Assembly (NCBI GenBank): GCA_938009055.1
Contig: CALLIO010000345.1
Location: 1 to 11,319, forward strand
Source: an uncultured Altererythrobacter sp.
GTDB taxonomy: Bacteria; Pseudomonadota; Alphaproteobacteria; Sphingomonadales; Sphingomonadaceae
Direction: 5' to 3'
Length of the DNA stretch: 11,319 nt
Made by a program: the position numbers and the translations under genes. Below the pieces are notes generated by a model. The model saw nothing but the letters and a program-made list of their open reading frames with translations. It was not told where the DNA came from and ran no database searches. Below, one piece after another: positions 1 through 5,186 of the stretch; position 1 is the first letter of the stretch; the number at the start of each line of letters is the position of its first letter.

Positions 1-66
1 CGTGCAAGCGGCAAGCGCAAGAACGCTCCCCATCATCACAAGCATTTTGGGAAGCGCTCTTGTCAT
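1..66 (-). CDS. Lipoprotein, N-terminal fragment (runs off window edge)
   Basis: The first 22 codons of a minus-strand gene leave the window at position 1. The peptide begins MTRALPKM, continues with a hydrophobic stretch and ends in LALAACT, a classic signal-peptidase II lipobox (L-A-A-C) that would be lipidated on the Cys at residue 21. It starts 22 bp after the stop of the peptide transporter, so the two are probably co-transcribed. An in-frame ATG at 78 is the alternative start, but AGGA (minus strand, around 80-83) is too close to it and better placed for the ATG at 66. The mature domain is outside the window, so function cannot be told. The pairing with a peptide transporter makes an exported peptidase or other outer-membrane or periplasmic lipoprotein possible, but that is inference only. 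Confidence 0.6.
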   Translation of the reverse strand, partial: MTRALPKMLVMMGSVLALAACT

Positions 67-88
67 CGTGTGGTCCATCCTAAGTGTC

Positions 89-1642
89 TTAAGCCTTTGT
101 TGCAGGGGTTGCAGACAGATCAGCTTCTGCCTCGCCCGCCAGGCCATCATCATCCTTGAGCGTATCAAGATGCATCAGCTTCTTGATCAGCGGCGAGATA
201 ACCATCACGGCGACGCCGATGCCGACCGCATACCAGCCAACGGTCGAATAGACGTCGATCACGACTTGGCGACCAGCTTCTTCGGTCAGTCCATCGCCAC
301 CTGTTGCTTCTGCAATCTTGCCAGCTGCAAAGTTGCCAGTGGCCGATGCAAAGAACCAGACACCCATGATCAGCGAGGCCATATGGGAAGGAGCCAGGCG
401 GTTCATCGCGCTGAGACCGACTGGCGACAGGCAAAGCTCGCCTGTCGTGTGCAGCAGATAGATCAGGAAGATAAAGACCACTGGAACGGCGATTTCGGGA
501 CCCACTGCATCAGAACCCCAGACCAGAACGAGAAAGCCTAGGCCCACTTGGACGACACCAAGACCGAATTTGAGAGGTGCTGACGGCTCCATTCCGCGTT
601 GAGCAAGCATCTGCCATACAATGGCGAAAACAGGCGCGAGCAAGATAATGTAAATCGCATTGATCGATTGGAACACCGATGCGGGCACGCCGCCACGGTC
701 AACGTGCCGGTCTGTGAACAGGTTCAATGATGAGCCAGCTTGCTCAAACAACGCCCAAAATACGATCGATGTCAGGATAAGGAACATAGCTGCAAAAATG
801 CGGTCACGTGCCTCTGAGTCCAATTTCAACACTGCAGTGAACAGCACATAAAGGACAAGCAGCCCGCCAAACACACCCAGCACAACGCCGACCAGATCCT
901 GATACTGGATTGCCAGCCAGCAAATGCCGACCATGGCAATACCTGCGCCATACATTGTCCATTCGGTCGACTTCGCCAGAGGCCTCGACGGCTCGCCGCG
1001 ACCCAAGAGCAAGGGTTTGCCCCAAATGAAAACGATCAGGCCCAACAACATGCCGATACCGGCAAGGCCAAAGCCGTAAGCCCAGCCATACGTCTCACCG
1101 ATATAGCCGCACAGCAATGAGCCAGCAGCCGCACCCAAATTAATGCCCATATAGAAAATCGTATAGGCAGGGTCACGGCGGATGTCGGTGCGCGGATACA
1201 GCTGGCCGACGATCACGGAGATATTCGCTTTGAGGAAGCCCGAACCCACAATGATCAGCGCCAGCGCTAACCAGAAGACATAGATAACGGGGTTGTTCTC
1301 ATTGCCAAAGGCGGGTTCGCCTTCAAACGCCATGAAAAAGTGGCCAAGGGTGAGGAGCACTGCGCCAAACAAAACGGCCTTGCGTTGCCCCAGATATCTG
1401 TCGGCCAAATAGCCGCCTATGACGGGGGTGATGTAAACCAGCGCTGTGTATGCCCCATAGATGATGCCTGATTCACCGTCGGAAAACAGCCAGTGCTTGG
1501 TAAGGTAAAAGATCAGCAGCGCGCGCATTCCGTAATAGGAAAAACGCTCCCACATCTCGGCGAAGAACAGGACGAACAGCCCTTTTGGATGACCCAGGAT
1601 TGTTCCGGCTGAATCGCCATCTGGCAGTGTTTGCGTTGTCAT
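89..1642 (-). CDS. POT/PTR2-family proton-dependent oligopeptide transporter
   Basis: A 517-residue inner-membrane MFS protein of the POT (PTR2) family, which takes up di- and tripeptides with protons. Family signatures visible: the ExxERF motif in the first helix (E29-M-W-E-R-F34, followed by SYYGMRALL), GGYLADRYLG at 76-85 (loop 2-3), FYMGINLG at 163-170 in helix 5, and FWALFEQAGSSLNLF at 295-309 around the conserved Glu of helix 7. Length and about 12-14 hydrophobic segments fit the family. The start was set at the ATG at 1642 (MTTQTLPDGD) because the 24 upstream codons are Arg-rich and unlike a transporter N-terminus, and a GAGGGG stretch lies about 13 nt upstream, rather far. The gene diverges from a GntR-type regulator and is followed by a lipoprotein gene. 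The exact substrate (dipeptide, tripeptide or other) cannot be read from sequence. Confidence 0.92.
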   Translation of the reverse strand: MTTQTLPDGDSAGTILGHPKGLFVLFFAEMWERFSYYGMRALLIFYLTKHWLFSDGESGIIYGAYTALVYITPVIGGYLADRYLGQRKAVLFGAVLLTLGHFFMAFEGEPAFGNENNPVIYVFWLALALIIVGSGFLKANISVIVGQLYPRTDIRRDPAYTIFYMGINLGAAAGSLLCGYIGETYGWAYGFGLAGIGMLLGLIVFIWGKPLLLGRGEPSRPLAKSTEWTMYGAGIAMVGICWLAIQYQDLVGVVLGVFGGLLVLYVLFTAVLKLDSEARDRIFAAMFLILTSIVFWALFEQAGSSLNLFTDRHVDRGGVPASVFQSINAIYIILLAPVFAIVWQMLAQRGMEPSAPLKFGLGVVQVGLGFLVLVWGSDAVGPEIAVPVVFIFLIYLLHTTGELCLSPVGLSAMNRLAPSHMASLIMGVWFFASATGNFAAGKIAEATGGDGLTEEAGRQVVIDVYSTVGWYAVGIGVAVMVISPLIKKLMHLDTLKDDDGLAGEAEADLSATPATKA

Positions 1643-1723
1643 GATGCGTCTTGCGCCCCTCAATTCTCTCAAAACACGCGCGCAGCCTCCCTCGGTCCGC
1701 ACGCGCTTGTCCAATGGCGAGCT

Positions 1724-1751
1724 ACACTAGCGCCGAATTTTCTGCTGTGAA
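1724..1751 (-). promoter_or_regulatory. Possible promoter of the peptide transporter
   Basis: Read on the minus strand, TTCACA (1746-1751) and TAGTGT (1724-1729) are separated by 16 bp, about 80 bp upstream of the transporter ATG. This is a modest sigma-70-like match in the divergent intergenic region, seen by eye only. Confidence 0.25.
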
Positions 1752-1831
1752 GCTTTAGTTGCAGCCGTAACCGCACACGCCAAGCGCGCGAAAGCACAAT
1801 GTGTCCACAAGAGCATTCGCTTGACGCGGTC

Positions 1832-1854
1832 TGCTGTATTATGGCACTGCAGCA
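1832..1854. promoter_or_regulatory. Imperfect palindrome upstream of the GntR gene, candidate operator
   Basis: TGCTG at 1832-1836 and CAGCA at 1850-1854 form an inverted repeat centred at 1843, with two further matching pairs inside. It lies 12 bp before the regulator ATG and covers TATTAT (1837-1842), while TTGACG (1821-1826) lies just upstream. GntR/YtrA proteins bind palindromes near their own promoters, so autoregulation is plausible. The arms are short and this is not decisive. Apart from this site, the 224-bp divergent region 1643-1866 shows nothing I can name. Confidence 0.3.
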
Positions 1855-1866
1855 CCTGAAGCGAGA

Positions 1867-2211
1867 ATGTCCATGAGCCAAAGCCGTCCCGTCTATTTGA
1901 AACTGCGCGATCAGATCGCAGCCTCCATCCTTGAAGGGCAATATGCAGAAGGCGAAATGCTCCCTTCAGTGCGGGCATTGGCGGCTGAGCAGGGGGCCAA
2001 TCCCCTCACAGTTGCAAAGGCTTATCAGCAGTTCCAAAACGACGGATTGGTTGAGGTCCAACGCGGTGTCGGCATGTATGTCGTGAATGGTGCGGCCAAA
2101 CGTCTGCGCGCGCGCGAGCGTGAACAATTTCTCGCCGAGGAATGGCCGGAAATCCGTGCGCGGATCCAAAGATTGGGTCTCAATCCGGCACAACTCGTCG
2201 AAGACGCCTAG
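1867..2211 (+). CDS. GntR-family transcriptional regulator, YtrA-like short type
   Basis: A 114-residue DNA-binding protein. Residues 8-75 form the GntR winged helix-turn-helix: RPVYLKLRDQIAASILEGQY, then the conserved PSVRALAAEQGANPLTVAKA recognition region (33-52) and the wing ending RGVGMYVV (66-73). Only about 40 residues follow, ending in a charged helix (LRAREREQFLAEEW), so it lacks the large effector domains of FadR, HutC or MocR types and fits the YtrA subfamily, whose short C-terminus serves in dimerisation. YtrA members commonly control adjacent transport genes; here the divergent neighbour is the peptide transporter, making it a candidate target. No ligand can be inferred. Start: ATG at 1867; an in-frame ATG at 1873 is the alternative and Shine-Dalgarno support is weak for both. 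Confidence 0.88.
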   Translation: MSMSQSRPVYLKLRDQIAASILEGQYAEGEMLPSVRALAAEQGANPLTVAKAYQQFQNDGLVEVQRGVGMYVVNGAAKRLRAREREQFLAEEWPEIRARIQRLGLNPAQLVEDA

Positions 2212-2303
2212 GGTTTAATCGATTTTCAAGCGTAATTCGCGCAGATTTTTATTTTGTGCGCTTGCGAGACGGCTCTGCCTCTGGCACGATCATATCTATT
2301 GAA

Positions 2304-2335
2304 ACCAAACGCCTAGCGGGTCGGGGCTGTTTGGT
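2304..2335 (+). promoter_or_regulatory. Stem-loop in the ihfB leader
   Basis: ACCAAACGCC (2304-2313) pairs with GGC (2325-2327) and GTTTGGT (2329-2335), with one bulged T at 2328: 10 base pairs around an 11-nt loop. No T-run follows, so it does not look like a terminator of the upstream regulator. It is more likely a structured part of the ihfB 5' untranslated region. No clear promoter was recognised between 2212 and 2303. Confidence 0.45.
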
Positions 2336-2347
2336 CTGAGTGAAATC

Positions 2348-2396
2348 GGGGGGGAAGCCCCCACCCAATCGGTCGCATGGGTGGAGTGACCGGGAG
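2348..2396 (+). promoter_or_regulatory. Leader structure before ihfB: G-rich hairpin and possible pseudoknot
   Basis: Three pairings can be drawn. GGGGG (2350-2354) pairs with CCCCC (2358-2362) across a 3-nt loop. CCACCCA (2361-2367) pairs with TGGGTGG (2378-2384), sharing two bases with the first and therefore excluding its full form. CGGTC (2370-2374), inside the loop of the second stem, pairs with GACCG (2388-2392), giving an H-type pseudoknot. Its last base enters the Shine-Dalgarno GGGAG (2392-2396) of ihfB, whose ATG is at 2403. Such a fold could hold back ribosome entry. This is hand folding only, and the short connecting loop 2385-2387 makes the pseudoknot tight. Confidence 0.4.
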
Positions 2397-2402
2397 AATA
2401 TA

Positions 2403-2681
2403 ATGATCAGATCTGAACTTCTTCAGGCATTGCACGACGAAAACCCTGATCTTCGGACGGAAGAGATTGAGCAAGTCGTCGACATTTTCTTTGACGAGAT
2501 TGCCCAGCGCTTGGCCGAAGGTGGCAGGGTCGAGCTGCGCGGTTTCGGTGCGTTTTCTACCCGCGAGCGTGAAGCGCGCCAGGGCCGCAATCCCAGGACC
2601 GGGGATTCAGTCAACGTTCCGGCAAAACGGGTTCCCTATTTCAAGGCGGGCAAGGAAATTCGGCGCAAGCTGAACGACTAG
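2403..2681 (+). CDS. ihfB: Integration host factor subunit beta
   Basis: A 92-residue nucleoid-associated protein of the HU/IHF family. With IHF alpha it forms a heterodimer that bends DNA sharply, acting in transcription, replication and recombination. The helical N-terminus (MIRSELLQAL onward) is followed by the beta-arm region VELRGFGAFSTREREARQ and the hallmark GRNPRTG (61-67), with the intercalating proline at 64, then VPAKRVPYFKAGKEIR (72-87). The VPxFKxGKE pattern and length favour the beta subunit over HU or IHF alpha. The start is the ATG at 2403, with GGGAG at 2392-2396 spaced 6 nt; an in-frame ATG at 2340 would add 21 Gly/Pro/Ser-rich residues encoded by the structured leader and is rejected. 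In many proteobacteria ihfB follows rpsA; here a GntR gene precedes it, so it probably has its own promoter. Confidence 0.95.
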   Translation: MIRSELLQALHDENPDLRTEEIEQVVDIFFDEIAQRLAEGGRVELRGFGAFSTREREARQGRNPRTGDSVNVPAKRVPYFKAGKEIRRKLND

Positions 2682-2745
2682 GGCCAGCCTTCCCTTAGGC
2701 CAGCCTTCCCTTAGGCCAGCCTTTGTTTAGGCCAGCCTTTGCCCT
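2682..2745 (+). repeat. Four tandem 16-bp repeats directly after ihfB
   Basis: The unit GGCCAGCCTTCCCTTA occurs at 2682-2697 and identically at 2698-2713, then diverged as GGCCAGCCTTTGTTTA (2714-2729) and GGCCAGCCTTTGCCCT (2730-2745). The array starts on the base after the ihfB stop codon and runs into a short T-tract (2745-2749). The first two units are identical, which suggests recent slippage. GGCC in successive units is self-complementary, but no strong hairpin forms, so a terminator role is uncertain. Confidence 0.9.
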
Positions 2746-2810
2746 TTTTCGTATTTCGAATTGACCAGCGTTTTCGTTGATCCGTTGCCGTGCGCGGCAT
2801 TGGCGGTTAA

Positions 2811-2840
2811 GGCGCGTGCCTGCGCTTTTGAGCGTGCGCC
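2811..2840. other. GC-rich inverted repeat upstream of tRNA-Leu
   Basis: GGCGCGTGC (2811-2819) can pair with GCGTGCGCC (2832-2840): nine pairs including two G-U, around a 12-nt loop. It lies 30 bp before the tRNA gene. No T-run follows. It may end ihfB transcription in a factor-assisted way or be chance in GC-rich DNA; a smaller competing hairpin uses CGCT/AGCG within the same stretch. Confidence 0.3.
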
Positions 2841-2870
2841 GAGCGGCACTGTGCAGGTGCGGCCGAACGG

Positions 2871-2957
2871 GCGGGTGTGGCGGAATGGTAGACGCCGGGG
2901 ACTTAAAATCCCCTGATCCTATAGATCGTGTGGGTTCGAGTCCCACCACCCGCACCA
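2871..2957 (+). tRNA. tRNA-Leu (anticodon UAA), CCA encoded
   Basis: The acceptor arm GCGGGTG (2871-2877) pairs with CACCCGC (2947-2953), followed by discriminator A and an encoded CCA (2955-2957). The anticodon stem GGGGA/TCCCC encloses the loop CTTAAAA, with TAA at 2904-2906, reading UUA and UUG leucine codons. A long variable arm (about 2914-2928, GATC pairing with GATC) marks it as class II, and the T-arm GTGGG-TTCGAGT-CCCAC is intact. The minus-strand reading of this gene yields a familiar spurious open frame and should not be annotated. Confidence 0.98.
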
Positions 2958-3044
2958 TTCTTTAACGAAATCTCGATCCGCGTTTACTATTCGCTAACCA
3001 TTATTCTTCATTCCTTGGTCCTGCCATCTCAAACGGGGGAAACC

Positions 3045-4667
3045 ATGGTGAAGGATACAATGCAAAATTCAGGTCAAGCCAAAGGCGACATTCATGTCGA
3101 CGTGGCGATCATCGGCGCAGGCCCTGCAGGACTTACTGCAGGCTATTTGCTCACAAAACAGGGCAAGACAGTCGCCATCATCGAAAAAGACGACACTTAT
3201 GTGGGCGGCATCAGCCGCACGGTCGAGCACGAAGGCTATCGCTTTGATATTGGCGGTCACCGCTTTTTCTCAAAGTCGCAGCAAGTGGTCGATTTGTGGA
3301 ACGAGATTCTGCCCGACGACTTCATTCAGCGTCCGCGCATGAGCCGGATCTATTATGAAGGCAAATTCTACAGCTACCCGCTGCGCGCTTTCGAAGCGCT
3401 GGGCAATCTGGGCATCTTGCGCTCAACTGCCTGCATGGTCAGCTATCTGCGTTACAAGCTGTTCCCGATCAAAGACGTTCGCAGCTTTGAAGACTGGACC
3501 ACGAACCAGTTCGGCCACAAACTCTATTCGATCTTCTTCAAGACCTATACTGAGAAAGTATGGGGCATGCCTTGCGATGAAATGAGCGCCGATTGGGCCG
3601 CTCAACGCATTAAAGGTCTGTCGCTGTGGAATGCTGTGACCGATGGTCTTAAGCGTTCGCTCGGCCTCAATAAGAAGCCAAACGACGGTCAGGAAGTCAA
3701 AACCCTGCTCGAAACATTCCGCTACCCACGGCTTGGCCCTGGCATGATGTGGGATGCAGCGCGCGACAAGATCCTCGCCACTGGCAACGGCCAAGTGTTG
3801 ATGGGTCATGCGCTGGGTCAATTGGCCAGCGATGGCAATGGCGGCTGGTCGATGACGGCCGACGGCCCTGATGGTCCGGTACGCATTCATGCGAAGGACG
3901 CCATCAGCTCGGCCCCTATGCGTCAGCTGTCCAAACGTATGCATCCGCTGCCAGAGACAACGCTGCAAGCCAATGAGCTCAAATATCGCGACTTCCTCAC
4001 CGTTGCTTTGATGGTGAAATCGGAAGACCTCTTCCCGGACAATTGGATTTATATCCATGACGACCGGGTACAAGTAGGCCGCGTGCAAAACTTCCGCAGC
4101 TGGTCACCGGAAATGATCCCGGACGATGATATGGCTTGCGTGGGTCTTGAGTATTTCTGCTTCGAAGGTGATGGGCTTTGGTCTGCATCAGACGAGACCC
4201 TAGTGGCGCAAGCGACCAAGGAAATGGAAATTCTGGGTCTATGCGATCCAACCAAAGTCACCGGCGGTGTCGTGGTTCGTCAGGAAAAGGCATACCCTGT
4301 CTATGACGACGAATACGAAGCCAATGTCGATGCGATGCGCCTCGAGCTTGAAGAGAAATATCCTTCGCTTCACCTCGTCGGCCGCAACGGCATGCACCGC
4401 TACAACAATCAGGATCACGCGATGATGACCGCGATGCTGACGGTTGAGAACATTCTTGCTGGCGAGCGCGTCTACGACACCTGGTGTGTCAACGAGGATG
4501 CGGAATATCACGAGGCAGGCGATGAGGGCGAAGAAAAAGTCCTTCCCGCAGCTGAAGTGGAAGCCGCCGACAGCGAAGAACCTGCGCGTATTCCAGTAAG
4601 CGAAGACCAGGCCGCAGCGCTCAATTCGATGCGCGATGTGCCAGAGCGTATTCGCAAAGCTGGCTAA
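3045..4667 (+). CDS. UDP-galactopyranose-mutase-like FAD-dependent oxidoreductase (COG1232-like)
   Basis: A 540-residue cytoplasmic flavoprotein. Residues 18-48 form the FAD-binding Rossmann unit: VDVAIIGAGPAGLTAGY with GxGxxG at 24-29 and an acidic residue (E47) closing beta 2. VGGISRT (53-59) and DIGGHRFFSK (68-77) follow, as in amine-oxidase/UGM-like enzymes, and LHLVGRNGMHRYNNQDH (442-458) is the C-terminal FAD-contact segment. This family often sits in polysaccharide clusters and is variously labelled UDP-galactopyranose mutase or NAD(P)/FAD oxidoreductase; the real substrate is unknown. The last 58 residues (483-540) are a Glu/Ala-rich acidic tail unlike the core, probably disordered. 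The start is the ATG at 3045, preceded by GGGGGA (3035-3040) at good spacing; a longer frame would begin inside the tRNA gene. It is followed by gtrA-like and GT-C-like genes, pointing to envelope glycan work. Confidence 0.8.
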   Translation: MVKDTMQNSGQAKGDIHVDVAIIGAGPAGLTAGYLLTKQGKTVAIIEKDDTYVGGISRTVEHEGYRFDIGGHRFFSKSQQVVDLWNEILPDDFIQRPRMSRIYYEGKFYSYPLRAFEALGNLGILRSTACMVSYLRYKLFPIKDVRSFEDWTTNQFGHKLYSIFFKTYTEKVWGMPCDEMSADWAAQRIKGLSLWNAVTDGLKRSLGLNKKPNDGQEVKTLLETFRYPRLGPGMMWDAARDKILATGNGQVLMGHALGQLASDGNGGWSMTADGPDGPVRIHAKDAISSAPMRQLSKRMHPLPETTLQANELKYRDFLTVALMVKSEDLFPDNWIYIHDDRVQVGRVQNFRSWSPEMIPDDDMACVGLEYFCFEGDGLWSASDETLVAQATKEMEILGLCDPTKVTGGVVVRQEKAYPVYDDEYEANVDAMRLELEEKYPSLHLVGRNGMHRYNNQDHAMMTAMLTVENILAGERVYDTWCVNEDAEYHEAGDEGEEKVLPAAEVEAADSEEPARIPVSEDQAAALNSMRDVPERIRKAG

Positions 4668-4682
4668 GCGTTTGGAGGGGGT

Positions 4683-4735
4683 GGGCGATGCTGCTGGAAG
4701 GTTTCCAGGCGGTGTCGCCCAACTTTCGCGTTTTT
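4683..4735 (+). terminator. Strong hairpin with late T-tract between the flavoenzyme and GtrA genes
   Basis: Positions 4683-4699 pair with 4703-4720 almost continuously: GGGCGA with TCGCCC, then five pairs including three wobbles, one bulged G (4709), and CTGGAA with TTCCAG closing a 3-nt loop. That is about 17 pairs. Five Ts follow at 4731-4735, ten bases later, too far for a textbook intrinsic terminator. It may partially terminate or protect the upstream mRNA 3' end, giving less of the two downstream genes than of the flavoenzyme. Confidence 0.5.
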
Positions 4736-4764
4736 ACATTCACGCACATTTTGGGGGCTTAGGT

Positions 4765-5181
4765 GTGACTGAATTGCTGACCAAATTCCGGGACATTCGC
4801 TTTGTGCGTTATATCGGTGCAAGCGTTGGCGCGCTGGCCGTTGACGTTGGCAGTTTTCTGGCGCTGATGGCGCTGGGCATGCTGGCAGCGCCCGCTTCTG
4901 CGATTGGCTATTCGCTTGGTATTCTCGCCCATTGGCTGCTTTCAAGCCGCACCGTGTTTCAGGACACTGTGGCGCAGCGCGGCATGGAGCGGACCAAGCA
5001 AAAGGCTTTGTTCGTTATTTCTGCTCTGGTTGGCCTTGGCCTGACCACTGCCATTGTTGGCGGGGCGGATATGGCTGGCCTTGATCCGCGCATTGCCAAA
5101 TTGATCGCCATTATTGTCAGCTTTATCGCGACATGGCTGCTGCGCTCGAAAATCGTTTTTCGCGGCGAGCCCCAAGGATAA
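4765..5181 (+). CDS. GtrA-family membrane protein (putative polyprenyl-linked sugar flippase)
   Basis: A 138-residue inner-membrane protein with four predicted helices (about 14-36, 41-60, 81-101, 110-127). It shows the two-fold internal repeat of the GtrA family: WLLSSRTVF (57-65) after helix 2 and WLLRSKIVF (124-132) after helix 4. GtrA proteins are thought to help move polyprenyl-phosphate-linked sugars to the periplasmic face in O-antigen glucosylation and in mycobacterial arabinan synthesis (Rv3789). The start was set at GTG 4765, preceded by GGGGG (4753-4757) at 7 nt; an upstream in-frame ATG at 4636 would overlap the flavoenzyme gene and the hairpin, and adds residues unlike the family. 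The stop is only 5 nt before the next gene's start, so the two are translationally close and probably cooperate. Which sugar is carried is not visible. Confidence 0.85.
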   Translation: MTELLTKFRDIRFVRYIGASVGALAVDVGSFLALMALGMLAAPASAIGYSLGILAHWLLSSRTVFQDTVAQRGMERTKQKALFVISALVGLGLTTAIVGGADMAGLDPRIAKLIAIIVSFIATWLLRSKIVFRGEPQG

Positions 5182-5186
5182 CAGCG

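Noticed and set aside
1821..1842. TTGACG ... TATTAT as promoter of the GntR gene
   Set aside because: The spacer is only 10 bp, too short for a sigma-70 promoter; the elements are not used together.
2871..2957. tRNA gene as an integration site for a mobile element
   Set aside because: No integrase gene is seen near by, and I noticed no repeat of the tRNA 3' end in the window (not searched exhaustively).
2695..2958. Minus-strand open frame beginning VRVVGLEPTRSIGSGDFKSP
   Set aside because: It is the well-known spurious translation of the antisense strand of a tRNA-Leu gene, extended through the tandem repeats.
2928..3044. N-terminal extension of the flavoenzyme starting inside the tRNA (MWVRVPPPAP)
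   Set aside because: It begins within the tRNA gene; the ATG at 3045 has a good Shine-Dalgarno and the extension has no family-like sequence.
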